From Lichina pygmaea (lineage: Eukaryota > Ascomycota > Lichinomycetes > Lichinales > Lichinaceae), in NCBI GenBank assembly GCA_963422465.1, contig OY730171.1, positions 2,480,001-2,544,000 on the forward strand: 64,000 bases of DNA. The letters are read 5' to 3'. The translations under genes and the position numbers were made by a program. Positions 29,294 to 40,935 of this stretch are shown here, one piece after another (the first letter of the stretch is position 1; each line of letters starts with the position of its first letter). The notes beneath the pieces were generated by a model. That model was not told the DNA's origin. It ran no database searches and worked only from the letters and a program-made list of their open reading frames with translations.

Positions 29294-32200
29294 CTATGAA
29301 GGAGCCTTCGACCCAGTAACCTCCGGCTTGAACGCACGCCGGATTCTATCGTAGTGCTCGAGTTCCTTAGCGCTCACGCTGCCGACGAGATCCCTCTGGG
29401 CCGCGACAAAGTCTTCCTCGGCGACGACGACTGCGGTGTCGTCTTCGGTCGCCATGTGATCGAGGTAGTACGACACGGAGACCGGTTCGTCGTCGGCCCT
29501 GCTTCCGACCTTGGCTTCCAGCGCCGACACCTTCCTCGCGATGGCCTTGAGCATCGCGTCGGAACAGAGCGCGTAGATGTCTGCCCCGGAATACGTGTAG
29601 GGCAACCCTTCAGAGATCCGTTCGAGCGACAGCGCAGGATCGAGATCGAATTTCCTCGTCAGGGCTTGGAGGATCTTCAGCTGCTTTTCGTGCGTGTCGG
29701 AGATGCCGAGGTACAGCATCTTGTCGAACCGACCGGGGCGGAGCAGCGCCGGGTCGAGAAGGTCAGGCCGGTTGGTGGCACCGACGACGAAGACGCCGCC
29801 GGCGGCGCTGGCTTGGCCGTCGCTCATGCCGTCCAGCTCGGCGAGCAGTTGGCTGACGATCCGATCCATCACGCCACCGCTATCGCCCTGGTTGCCTCTC
29901 TTGGGCGCGACCGAGTCCAGCTCGTCAAAGAAGACGACGCAGGGGCGCGCATCTCGGGCTCGCTGGAAGACCCGTCGCACGTTCGCCTCCGACTCGCCCA
30001 CGTACATGTTAAGCAGCTCCGGCCCCTTGACCGAGAAGAAGTTCAAGGAGAATTCTGTGGCAATCGCCTTTGCAAGCAGCGTCTTGCCCGTGCCCGGCGG
30101 CCCGTAGAATAGAATCCCGCTGCGTTTCTTCATGCCCTTGACGAAGAGCTCCGGATGTTCGAGGGGCAATTGAATCGTTTCGACGACGGCCTCTTTCACG
30201 TGCGTGAGCCCGCCAACATCCTCCCAATTGACTGTTGGGATCTTGGGAGTGCCGATCGAGTCCGAAAAGTTCTTTCGAGCTGCATCGACCGCCTCGTCCA
30301 AGTCTGAGCCCGTGACGCAACGGACAGCGTCGCCCCCGGCAAGGTGGAGGTCGTGGAGCGTCATTTGCGCCGCTCGCGGCCGATGGAGGTTCAAGCGGTC
30401 ACACAGACTTGCGACCCTCAGCGCTCTGGCCGCCATGGCACGATCCACAACGTCGACCAGATCCGCAGCGGCTAGAGCAGCTGTCTTCGTCGTGACGGCA
30501 GAGAGGTCGACGTCGTATGCGATCGGTACGTCCTTGTCCTTGATGATGTCTTGCAACAGCTCTCTCCGGCCGCGCTCATCGGGCACCGGGACCTCCAGCT
30601 CGTACGAGAAAATGGCGCGCAGGCCGGGTGGCACATTTTCGACGTCAGTCGTCGTCGCAATGAAGATCCTCGTGCTAGAGACAAAGTCACTGAGAGCTGT
30701 GAGCACCCTATCGGCAGCAAGCGCCTCCACATGCTCTACCAGTATGGCACAGTGTGCCGGGCCGCAGCTCATTGCCCTTTCCAGCCTTGTCGTCAGAAGC
30801 ACCTCATTCTGCACGTTGCCACCACCCGCACTGCTTGTGGACACGATGTCAAGGGCATCGATCACGAACACATGAAGACCAAGCTCGCTGCAGGCACGCC
30901 GAGCGGTCATCGTCTTCCCAACACCTCGCTGTTGCGAGTGGAGTAGAAGGACAAGCGGCTCGAGATGGAGAGTCATCGCCATGGGATTCACAGCCGCGGC
31001 GACAAGCTCCTTGAGCCGTTGCTTGGGCGATACCCTGCCTTCTGGCGGGACAGGCCCCGTGCTGCTCTCCTTCGAAAGGCCGCTCGAAGGATCCACCTGA
31101 TCAGAGCCATCAAGAGACGTGGTAGCGGCTTGGGGCTTTCGTGGAAGACGCCCCTGAAGGTTGCCGGTCTGGACAATCCTTGTGATGGAAGGGTCGACTG
31201 TGACAATACCGCCCCAGACCTCTGTGTAGGTTCCTTCCTGATGGTGTGTGGATTCCATGATCACGCCGCCAATTTCAAACCAAGCAACATTGGCAAACTC
31301 CCGAAAACGGTCGTCGACGTGTCCATTGTCATTCGCCCTAGCCAGTGATGCCTTGAGTAGCTCCAAAACTTCGGGACGTCTATCGGCCGGTAGGCGCGCT
31401 TGGTAGGCAAGCCTGCCTATGCCAGTGTCCACGTGTACACCAATCATGTCGCCGCATTTCACAAGTCTCCTCTTCTTGCTAAAGTATTTCTTCAAGGAAA
31501 GGAGCAGAAGCGGTTGAGATGCCCACTCTCCAGAAAAGGGGGTCGAGAGCTTCAAGAGCGTGACTTCCTTCGCGGAGGGTGGAGACCCAAGGCAGGTGGA
31601 CGGTGATGACAATTTGTGCGGTCCTAAATGGTTGGCATCGTCTGGTGGTCGCGGTCGCAATGGTGTCACGTGCAGGTACCTGGGATAGTTGAGATTGATG
31701 AGCAATATTCCTGGCATGTAAGCGGGCCAAGGTTGAGTTCGCGATGCCCTGGTTGTAGCAGCAAATGCGCCGATCCCTCCTGTGAGCTGGTCCTTAGCGG
31801 AAGGCGGAGCGTAGCCTTCAGGTATGGCATATATGCGAGCGATTCTCCGTCTGGGAATTTCCTGGGAATTCGGACCAACGTCAATACTGCCGGCTGAGTA
31901 CTGATCTGAAGCCAGCGCCAGTGCAGGTTCTAGAGTGACCCAATCGCCGGAGAAGCAGTGTAGTCTGATCAGCGCCCTAGCACCCACATACAGGCGAGCC
32001 TCGGGGTCATCGTCTCTGGCCGGGAGGGGATAGAGAAGGGCATTCGCAATGGGCCGTCGTAGATCTAGCACCTTGAAGATCTCGAACGGCCTGCCACCCT
32101 GTCGTCCGCTTGAGGTTGAGGGAGTGGAGGGACCGGAAGCCGCGGGTAACGGATGTCTCTGCAGGTTCGGCTTCCGAGGTTGACTCACATCCAACACAGG

Positions 32201-33355
32201 CGTCCCACCGAGCCCGGATATCCTGGCGGGGATGGGAGGGAGATCTAATGATATCATATCCTCGTCCGAATCATCCACAGGAGATATGGGATCAGAACTG
32301 TCGTAGCCAGAGCCGGAGTCAGGACCCTGCCTTGAATCTCTGGCCGCGTCGGCGCCATTTATCCCTAAGTTCACCCTGCCCACAGGACCGAGCTCCCTTA
32401 TGGACTTCCCTATTACTGTTGGCCTTGACTTCCCATTCGAGTGTTGAGTGTCTGTGTTCGAGATCGATACTACTCCATGGATTGAGCCTTGTTGCAGCCT
32501 CAAAACAAGAAGCGTTGTGTCGCCAACGACGCCCTGAGTAACCGGATCACATAGCGCCACCTTGGCATAGATCTCTACTTCCACAGCCGTCGAGAAAGGT
32601 AGGGCATATATGTCTCCGCTTCGTAGGACCTTCGGGGGTCGAAGGTATTCCTTGAATCTCTTGCGCAAAGCATCTTTGAAACGAGCCGTATCCATCAGTT
32701 TCATAGCGCTTGAAACATCTGCAACGCTTGCCGGAGCATCTGGCGCATTGTCGGTCTTTGTCTCGGTGTCGCCACCAAGACACACGGTCGACTCATTACC
32801 CCCGGAGTCCAAGAGAGAAGCTCCATTCCTGAGATGGTCAAGTAAAACTCCCCGATCAGGCAAACATTCGAAGTCGACGTAAATGGCATCCAGTACGCAG
32901 GGAATAGTCTCGAGGATGCGGATGGCCATACCGCTGGACGTCTTCCCAGCCTGCGCAAGTCTAGTGATCGGTTGGTCTTGGACCAGGTGCGTCACAGCCG
33001 CGTGGTCGTACGAGCACCAGACAGTGGAGTCCCCATGTGGCATTATTGTACCAAATCCTGCCGAGTGAGCTCTGGCCTCCATGATAACCCACTGGACAGT
33101 GTCCAGCCGGTCAAGATCGAGGTGCGAGGCATATGTGATTGCAACATAACGAGCTGCATGAGACTGGGTGTCTTCGTTTCCGTTCAAGTCTCTTTGCGAG
33201 GAGAACAGCTCTTGATACAGGTCGTCGGACAGTACAACGCAATCGCCTTCAAGGCGGCGATCCAGCAGTAGTTCAGCTGACGCAGCCTCCTTGTTCTGTC
33301 TCCTTCGGTTTCGCTGCACACTCTGTCTTCGGCTGCCCGATTTCAAGCCTGCCAT
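29294..33355 (-). CDS. PEX6: Peroxisomal AAA+ ATPase peroxin-6
   Basis: With PEX1 it forms the hexameric motor that pulls ubiquitinated PEX5 off the peroxisomal membrane. A single exon encodes 1353 residues, close to other filamentous-fungal PEX6 proteins. The N-terminal half is divergent. The first ATPase domain is degenerate but retains a Walker A-like GVGKTMTA. The second is canonical: YGPPGTGKTLLAKAIATEFS, then GPELLNMYVGESEANVRRVF, Walker B VVFFDELDS, and the PEX6-type APKRGNQGDSGGVMDRIVSQ, followed by ATNRPDLLDPALLRPGRFDK. The GNQGDSGGVMDRIVSQLLAELDG block separates it from PEX1. A Ser/Asp-rich insert with SDPISPVDDSDEDM lies near residue 370. It is divergent from HIS7 across 466 nt. 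Confidence 0.95.
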   Translation of the reverse strand: MAGLKSGSRRQSVQRNRRRQNKEAASAELLLDRRLEGDCVVLSDDLYQELFSSQRDLNGNEDTQSHAARYVAITYASHLDLDRLDTVQWVIMEARAHSAGFGTIMPHGDSTVWCSYDHAAVTHLVQDQPITRLAQAGKTSSGMAIRILETIPCVLDAIYVDFECLPDRGVLLDHLRNGASLLDSGGNESTVCLGGDTETKTDNAPDAPASVADVSSAMKLMDTARFKDALRKRFKEYLRPPKVLRSGDIYALPFSTAVEVEIYAKVALCDPVTQGVVGDTTLLVLRLQQGSIHGVVSISNTDTQHSNGKSRPTVIGKSIRELGPVGRVNLGINGADAARDSRQGPDSGSGYDSSDPISPVDDSDEDMISLDLPPIPARISGLGGTPVLDVSQPRKPNLQRHPLPAASGPSTPSTSSGRQGGRPFEIFKVLDLRRPIANALLYPLPARDDDPEARLYVGARALIRLHCFSGDWVTLEPALALASDQYSAGSIDVGPNSQEIPRRRIARIYAIPEGYAPPSAKDQLTGGIGAFAATTRASRTQPWPAYMPGILLINLNYPRYLHVTPLRPRPPDDANHLGPHKLSSPSTCLGSPPSAKEVTLLKLSTPFSGEWASQPLLLLSLKKYFSKKRRLVKCGDMIGVHVDTGIGRLAYQARLPADRRPEVLELLKASLARANDNGHVDDRFREFANVAWFEIGGVIMESTHHQEGTYTEVWGGIVTVDPSITRIVQTGNLQGRLPRKPQAATTSLDGSDQVDPSSGLSKESSTGPVPPEGRVSPKQRLKELVAAAVNPMAMTLHLEPLVLLLHSQQRGVGKTMTARRACSELGLHVFVIDALDIVSTSSAGGGNVQNEVLLTTRLERAMSCGPAHCAILVEHVEALAADRVLTALSDFVSSTRIFIATTTDVENVPPGLRAIFSYELEVPVPDERGRRELLQDIIKDKDVPIAYDVDLSAVTTKTAALAAADLVDVVDRAMAARALRVASLCDRLNLHRPRAAQMTLHDLHLAGGDAVRCVTGSDLDEAVDAARKNFSDSIGTPKIPTVNWEDVGGLTHVKEAVVETIQLPLEHPELFVKGMKKRSGILFYGPPGTGKTLLAKAIATEFSLNFFSVKGPELLNMYVGESEANVRRVFQRARDARPCVVFFDELDSVAPKRGNQGDSGGVMDRIVSQLLAELDGMSDGQASAAGGVFVVGATNRPDLLDPALLRPGRFDKMLYLGISDTHEKQLKILQALTRKFDLDPALSLERISEGLPYTYSGADIYALCSDAMLKAIARKVSALEAKVGSRADDEPVSVSYYLDHMATEDDTAVVVAEEDFVAAQRDLVGSVSAKELEHYDRIRRAFKPEVTGSKAPS

Positions 33356-33821
33356 TTCGGAGATGGGCAGTGTTAGAGCTCAAGTCCTCAGCGGTTCTTT
33401 AATCCGATGGATCTAGCAAAGGCTTCTCGTATGACTCTGCTTAAATCTTTAGCTATGGCAATAGCTCTGCAGGATAGATAACCTTGCCCTGGCAGGCCAA
33501 CATCTCATCTCCTTCATTTGCCTTTGGAACCCAGGGTAGTACTTTCATCCAAGACGCTGATACTTCGCTTTGTCATACATCTGTATGCATGCACGAGGGA
33601 GAGGAGGTTCATCGAAATGTTTGTTGCCACATGGCCGATGATTACTGAAGAGCTGATCCGACTGGAGATTCGTTATCTCCGTACGTAGTACGGAACATGC
33701 CGGTGCCGTACCGGTACGGTAGCGGAGATAATCGACCTCACGGTCACGTGATCCAACTGTGACGATGGCCTTTGAGGGCAGAGCCAAGGAGATGATGTAG
33801 TTGTCAATACTGACTAGATTG
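33356..33821. promoter_or_regulatory. Shared divergent promoter of PEX6 and HIS7
   Basis: Contains GTCACGTGAT at 33743-33752, about 70 nt upstream of the HIS7 ATG, a TGACTC half-site of the Gcn4/CPC1 type near 33432, and a palindromic GTACCGGTAC run near 33708-33717. Function of each site is inferred. Confidence 0.45.
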
Positions 33822-35643
33822 ATGATGGACAGGCCCAAGGCTTACTTGCTTGACTTTGTCGCCGGTAACATACGGTCGCTGGTCAACGGTGTTGAGAAGA
33901 TCGGCTACGAGGTGGTGTGGATCAAGAACCCAGAAGATGTCCAACACGCAGAGGTATGATTATACAGTAGTCGTCACAGATCATGCGGTGTCATCGAAGG
34001 CTGACAGGAACATGTTCAGAATCTCGTTTTGCCCGGAGTCGGACACTTTGGACATTGTATCTCCCAACTAGGCCAAGCTGGATATCTCGAGCCTATCCGC
34101 AAACATATCCGAGATGGGAAGCCATTCATGGGAGTATGCGTGGGCCTGCAGGTTCTCTTCGAAGGATCGGATGAAAATACCAGCGTGCCAGGGCTGGGGA
34201 TCATACCTGGCAAGCTCAAGAGGTTCGATGACGCGAAGAAGAGTGTACCCCACATTGGCTGGAATTCGGCCAATCCTCTCAAACAGAACGAGAAGAGCGG
34301 AAAGAGTGTCTATGGCCTCCGACCACGAAGCAAGTATTACTATGTGCATTCCTTCGCCAAGCCATATCGTGAGGGAGAGCTTGAGCGTGCAGGCTGGCAT
34401 GTTGCGACTGCCCGCTACGGGAACGAGGACTTTGTGGGGGCTCTTGCAAAGGGCAGGATATTCGCAACACAGTTCCACCCGGAGAAGAGTGGAGCTGCCG
34501 GGCTGAGGGTGCTCAAGGCGTTCTTAGAAGGCCGATTTCTGCAAGATTGGACTGATCCTGCACAAGCCACAAAAAGACCCGAAGGCCTGACCAGGAGAAT
34601 CATTGCGTGTCTCGACGTGCGCACGAACGACGAGGGAGATCTGGTTGTCACGAAAGGAGACCAATACGATGTGCGCGAGAAAGGCTCGATCGAGGCCGGC
34701 GGCAAGGTCAGGAACCTTGGAAAGCCGGTCGAGGTGGCCCGGAGGTACTACGGTCAAGGTGCGGACGAGATCACCTTTCTCAACATCACATCCTTCCGGA
34801 AATGCCCGCTGGCAGATGTTCCGATGCTGGAGATACTTCGCAGGACGTCCGAGACAGTCTTTGTGCCTCTCACCATTGGAGGTGGTATCCGCGACACCGT
34901 CGACGCGGATGGCACCATGGTAGCCGCGCTCGACGTGGCACGCATGTACTTCAGCTCCGGGGCCGACAAAATCAGCATCGGATCTGACGCCGTTCTGTCT
35001 GCGGAGGAGTACTACGCAGCCAACAAGCAGCTGACCGCGAAGACGGCCATCGAAACAATCTCCAAAGCGTACGGAAATCAGGCGGTCGTCGTCAGCGTAG
35101 ATCCGCGATGCGTCTACGTTGCCAGTCCCGACGACACGCCACACCACACGATCAAGACCAAGAAGGCCGGACCGAACGGCGAGACGCACTGCTGGTATCA
35201 ATGCACCATCAGAGGCGGTCGTGAGGGTCGTGACCTCGACGTGCATCAGTTGGTTTGTGCGGTCGAGGCCATGGGAGCCGGCGAGATCCTGCTCAACTGC
35301 ATCGACCGCGACGGCACCAAAGCCGGGTTCGACCTCGAACTGATCGATACAGTCAAGCGCACCGTCAAGATTCCCGTCATTGCATCGAGCGGGGCCGGCA
35401 ATCCGGATCATTTCGCAGAAGTGTTCGGGAGCACGTCGACGGACGCGGCCTTGGGCGCTGGCATGGTAAGAAAACCCCAGCGCATCAGAACAGGAAAGCG
35501 TGCCTCGAGCTGACCAACCCTTCCTCTCTTTCTCCATCTTTCTTCTCGTTTAGTTTCATCGAGGAGAGTATACCGTTGAAGACGTCAAGCGATGTCTTCA
35601 TGACGAAGGATTCACCGTGCGCGAATCTGAGCTCGATATATGA
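33822..35643 (+). CDS. HIS7: Imidazole glycerol phosphate synthase, fused amidotransferase-cyclase
   Basis: Bifunctional histidine-pathway enzyme that makes imidazole glycerol phosphate and AICAR. Exons 33822-33953, 34020-35465 and 35554-35643 give 555 residues. The glutaminase half has LPGVGHFG, the nucleophile Cys in [15 protein letters not shown], and the His-Glu pair in QFHPEKSG. The cyclase half begins [10 protein letters not shown], with [22 protein letters not shown]- and [10 protein letters not shown] and [12 protein letters not shown]. The final exon, [15 protein letters not shown], is the usual C-terminus and is reached only by splicing. Two ATGs stand in tandem at 33822 and 33825; I chose the first. 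Confidence 0.95.
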
Positions 35644-37248
35644 CGACGAACAAGAAGAAGCATGGATAGATGGACGCTGGATCGTCCAATCGAGAAACTC
35701 AAAGCTAGGGGGATGGCGGAAGAGTTCCAAGTATTTCACTCAGACGCCATAGCCGGTCCACGCCGGTTTCCCTCGAACAGCGCTAACATACGTAGAGCTA
35801 AAGAAAGGGCTATGAAGTGTGTTTACAGATAGTCAAAGGGCACTCTTTGATATTGAGGCTGTAATTCGTCGACGCGCACTACAACGTTGGCGCCTGCTTG
35901 CAATGATAGTGGGCAATGAATGCTGACTCAGCCACCCTGATCTGACGATATGACTAAGCACTCGCTCACCGTCTCCGTGTCCCGACCACAACCTGACACT
36001 TTTGACTCCTTTTCATCATTCAAACCACACTGGTAGGTGCACATATGTACATTTGTATGTATGTACAGTATGGATCGTAGTACGTCAAAACTCAGCTCAA
36101 GATCAGAAGTGCTCAGACGTGCTATTTCACAACTTCAGAATCAGTCTGGGAAAAACTGCAAAGTAGATATCTTACACAGTACAGTAGATGTTTTGGACTT
36201 ATGATCCATATGATGTACCTATGTACTGTGCCATCTAAAGGTTACGCTTCGTAGCTGTACGTACACTAATTTTTTTATGCAATACCGGTATGTACGTATG
36301 TACATACGTACTGCAGCGGTGATACGTACGTACATATGTACGGAAGTAGACATGTTGTGCTTCTCGTCATTTTATGAAGCTCGCTATAATATATGCTAAG
36401 CTAACAGAAGTTGATGTCCATGTTCAAGTACTCAGTACTCGTAGAGCCAGATTTGGGCCTCGGCTTACTCAGCGACGTGACCTCACTCCTTCCTTGCCGA
36501 CCCCTGGATAGCTACAGTACCGTACGAGGTACAGCTGCCGCTGTCTGATAAGTGACTGTCGACTGCTTATGTGTCGGCGACCGATATTCAAGATGCCAGA
36601 AGGAAGGCGGAGCTCAGTATCTCTTCAATGGAAGTATGGCTAGTTGGCCGTCAACTTACAAGGCGCTTGGTCTTGCTGCAAAGCCGTTCTTGGAGTCGTT
36701 CGTTCACTTCTCGAGTACTGCCCTCCCGGCGTAGATTTCGATCTTGGGTGAGCCGGCCCAGTATCATGTACGTGCTCTATCGTGGCCGCCCCCTCGAAAA
36801 GCTAGGTTCCAAATGCTAATGTTGCCGACTGACGCTTGACTCCGGGATTCTCACGGCACCCCCCTCTCAAGGTCTACATCCCATTCTCGGGCCCCTAGGA
36901 CACCCGCAAGGACACCCGCAAGGACACCAACCCACTGGCATGCTAGACGGCCGGTGTCTGTCTCAAGTGACCAGTTCCTCGGATCCGACAGCGGCCGTGG
37001 AAGGGGAGAAGGTACTAAGGCCACCTTTGTCCGGAAGAAGGCTGCTTCGGTACCGGAGCTGGCGAGCCTAATCGTACCGCGAGAGGAACTAACATTCAGG
37101 GGTTCGAGCAAAGGTGACTGCATCGTACGCTCCGTCCGCATTAAAGGCGGGTGGCCTGTCGAACTGACACCGGCCTTTTCAAACCCACCAGTCCAGAGTG
37201 AGTGGCTTCGACAGACGGCCTTTTGCACCTGTGGTCAATCCTGAAAAC
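35644..37248. other. Gene-free interval between HIS7 and the E2 gene
   Basis: No gene. 36030-36350 is AT-richer and full of TACATATGTACG and GTACGTATGTAC runs, some forming perfect palindromes. 36890-36925 has four near-copies of GGACACCCGCAA. The last 300 nt probably contain the promoter and leader of the E2 gene. Confidence 0.45.
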
Positions 37249-40149
37249 ATGCATTCTCTGGCTTCTCACCTCTTCCAGCGCTTGGGCTCATTGACGCAGA
37301 GAGCAGCAGGTCTCTGGCGCGATATGCACCCGAAAAAGCGGCGTTGCACCGAACCTCCGTCAGCGTCAGCTGGGCAGAGGGGTCCGGGAGCTCAGCAGCC
37401 GACTGGCCTTTCTCATACTGCCGTTGAAGTAATAGATCTAACAGACGACGGTCCCTTGCAAAGCACGGGTGCATCTCGTCATGGATTCTACAACCCAGAG
37501 AATCACTCGGTCACGTTCCCCGCGCCCGGGTTCACCTCGAGCGAAGGATCAAGCGCACAGCTTGCTCAGGATCTATGGGCCCAGGAAGAAGCAAGCTTAC
37601 AGCTTGCTCAGCAGTTGCAGGCTCAGGAAAACCAAGTCTTCATGCAGCACGTCGCCCCTTCGACGAGTCAGTCTCCACACCCAGCAGCAGCCGTGGCCAA
37701 CCAGTCGTTGGCACAACCTATGCAGGCGCATCTCGAGGGGTCATTTACTCCCACGGATGCCTTTGTCGAGTCCGATGAGGCCATCGCAAGAGAACTGCAA
37801 GCGCAGTTCCAAGCCGAGATCAGCCAAGAAACGATGGCGACCGCCGGCCCATCTGGTTGGGCTCTCGAGCAGGCATCTGCGCTGGCCGCCACAGAAGAAG
37901 AGGCACTGCCATCTCAAGCTACGTCATCGGGCCACGGGGACGACGAGCAGGCACTGGGATCCGATGACGACGAGCCTCGTGAAGCAGCGCAAGACTCAAA
38001 CTTGTCGAGCGGTACTGTTTCTGCGCATGGATTTGCGAGGCACATGGCGGGTGTTCGGTGTGGCAGTTGCCGAATCGGATTTTTCCGCGCCGAATCGGAT
38101 GTCGTGAAGACTTTCAGGAGAGTGATGGACGAAGACGGTAAGTACTGCAGTAGCAGCAGCAGCAGCAGCAGCAGCACCGCTGCACGACCGGTGGAATTTT
38201 CCTAAATGCGTGTGCGTTTGTTTGTGTCCGTCGTGACGGCCGCGCTGACCGCTTTGCCAGGCGGACTACGTTCCTGCCTGAATTGCACCTCATGTCGCAC
38301 AACGATCTGCCTTGGATGCCAAGTTCGACCTTTCAAGCAGAAAGTGATGACGGAGGTCACGGTGAAGAAGATCAAGGTGGCCTGGTGCTGCGACCAGGGA
38401 AGGCTCTTCTTGATCTGGCTATTGCTCTCGGGCTTGGACCATCAGCACGCCTGTGAGAGCCGTCGCAACAACTACTTCCGACAGAACTGTGCTCGTCCGA
38501 CGAACCGTCAAGGAGGAGTTGGTTACGGAGATCACTGCAGTCACAAAGCATCGCACCGGCTCTGTTCCAGGGCTGGAGCCGGCATCGGCCTAGGCCCGCG
38601 GAGCAAGGCCGACGAAGCCGCCGCCAGGAACGACCTGCTCATGCACCGAGTGTTCCTGTCCCTCGCCGTGCTCTTGCCTACGCTGGAAGGCGATTCGGAC
38701 TTTGATCTGAACCCGCCGTCGGACGTCATCGCCATGCTCCTCGACAGCGTCGTCCTTGACAAGGCCGCCGAGCTGCTCCGGAACGACTCGCTCGCAGACG
38801 CCACGGCTCGCCTGGCCCTCTACGAGAGCGTGCTCAACTTCGTCCGGCGCGTCGGGAGCCACCCTCTCACGGCAAACGCCGCGGTGCATCTCGAGCGCAG
38901 CCGGAAGCCCGAGGGCGTCGACCTGCTCAAGCTCTCCTTCGGTACTGCTCCCGTGAGCAAGGGCAAGGGCAAGGGCAAGGGCAAGGGCAAGGACGAGGAC
39001 GACAAGATGCAGTCGATCGCCTCGTGTCTGGGTAACCTCAACACCGTGAGCAACATGATGTTGAAGCGAGCCAAGAGCAACGAGGAGGACTTCCGCGGAA
39101 CGGACTCGGAGCAGATGCTACTGCTCTGCCGCCGTATCTCCAGCCTCGCCGGGTTCTTGCTCGCGAACGGCCGTCCTGCTCAGAAGAGCGTCGGCGTCGG
39201 CGGTGGCGACGGCACAAACGAGGTCGCCACCTGGAAGCAATGGCAGGAGGAGAACTGCCTTCTCGAGCTGGAAGACGACCAGATGCTCGCAGTCCACAGC
39301 TACGCGAACCAGGCGACCTTGCCGCAGACACCGGCCGCCGGTCGGATGAAGCGACTCATGGTGGACATGACCCACCTCAAGACGGGCCTTCCCGAGGGCA
39401 TCTTCGTCCGACACGGTTCGTCGCGGCTCGACATCATGAAGGTATTGATCGTCGGCCCTGGCGGGTCACCGTACGAAGGCGGGCTCTTCGAGTTTGATCT
39501 CCTGTGTCCGGCAGACTATCCGAACTCACCTCCGATGATGCACTTTCGTACGACTGGGGGAGGCCGAGCACGGATCAACCCCAACCTCTATCAAGACGGC
39601 AAGGGTAGGTTCGAACGCGCCCTTCCCCCTCCGCCCTCTGACCCGCGCTTCATGGGCGTACAAGGCTTACCCTGGTCGTTCTTTGTTTCTTTCGCAGTGT
39701 GTCTATCGCTCCTCGGGACGTGGGAAGGCGAGTCGTGGCAACCGGGCAAGTCGACCGTCTTACAGGTGCTCCTCTCGATACAAGCCATGATCTTCTGCGA
39801 CGAGCCATGGTGCAACGAGCCCGGTCGTGAAGGCCAGACCGGGTCCGAGGCTTCCAAATCCTACAACACGACGGTCCAGGTGATGACGATGCGCCATGCA
39901 ATCCTCGAATGGTTCCAGTATGGCCACCACACGATCTGGAAAGACGTCGTAGCAGAGTACTTCAAGAACTGCTCGCCCACGATCCGGAACAAGGTCACCG
40001 AATGGCTCAAGCAAAGCCTGACATCGGTACCGGTCGCACCCTACGCCACGACTACCGGCCGAATCACGCCTAAGGAGGAGACCGACATGATGTTGTGGCT
40101 TGACCACTACTGCCGTATGGTCCTAGCCCCGGTCGCTACTACCGCATGA
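37249..40149 (+). CDS. Large ubiquitin-conjugating enzyme with SIM, zinc-binding segment and C-terminal UBC domain
   Basis: Exons 37249-38137, 38261-39604 and 39698-40149 give 894 residues. Near residue 62 is VEVIDLTDDG, a textbook SUMO-interaction motif. Residues about 105-200 contain repeated amphipathic Glu/Gln helices (LAQDLWAQEEASLQLAQQLQ; DEAIARELQAQFQAE) that look like ubiquitin-interacting motifs. CGSCRIGFF before the first intron and CLNCTSCRTTICLGC after it form a cysteine-rich, RING/IBR-like segment. After a mid-region with a Lys-Gly run (SKGKGKGKGKGKD), the UBC fold begins KRLMVDMTHLKTGLP, continues GPGGSPYEGGLFEFDL and INPNLYQDGK, and is completed by splicing to VCLSLLGTWEGESW with the catalytic Cys. 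The fold is of the BIRC6/UBE2O type. The first intron contains a (CAG)n tract. Confidence 0.82.
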
Positions 40150-40935
40150 ATCCACCTTCGATCTCCTCTCGAGGTCCTGCGGTCCTCGGTGCGTCCCCTC
40201 CGCCTTCTGTTTCCTCGCTCTTTTCGTGGTCAGCTCGGCGGTTGACCGAGCGGAGTGTTGCGTCCGGTTACACCATCGCTGATTTCTCGTACGCAGATGG
40301 CGAGCCTCAAAGCCTTCTGAAAGACCGTTGGTCGGGCTTCGGCTGAGGGCTCTATCACCCGATTCTGCAACGGTTTTACCGAGTGGTAAAGTGGTCCAGA
40401 CCGAATTAAGGGCGATCTCTAACCCAGTCTCGCTCCGGTGAAGACCGACCCTTTACGCCCCTCTCGGCAGTCCTTGGACATAGTTCCATGTCTAGCATCT
40501 TGCTCTTCGAATCTAGAGATGCATCTCTTCATTACGAGGTCGACCAACGGCTCGAGATTTCCGATGGCGAAGTTTCCATGGTCTTTGGTCACCTCTCATA
40601 TCGTATACATATCTCCGGCGTGAGCACCGAGCAAAGTGCCTCTTTGGACTTGATTTTGTGGGGCTTGGACATCTTTTCTCCAACTCGTAATTGATTCTTG
40701 ACAACTCGACGTATATAGGCCATTCCGGCTTCGGCAGACCGTCGAAGTCGGTCATATTTGCCGGGAGATATCACATCCAGACGCTCCCACGTCCAAGTTT
40801 CGTGTCACGTGGACCTGGTAGATCGATTGTTGTCACGTGATCACGCTCGGTATCTCCCAAGTGGCGTTATGAGCGACCGCTCTTGATGCCAACATCGTAC
40901 TGCCAACCCTTAAACCTGAAGATCAATCGCTCGAC
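40150..40935. other. Interval between the E2 gene and AIM3
   Basis: No gene. TCACGTGG at 40805 and GTCACGTGAT at 40832-40841 lie about 130 and 95 nt upstream of AIM3 and are likely promoter elements. Confidence 0.45.

Noticed and set aside
40370-40440. Possible tRNA-like ACCGAGTGGTAAAG
   Set aside because: No B box and no acceptor-stem pairing.
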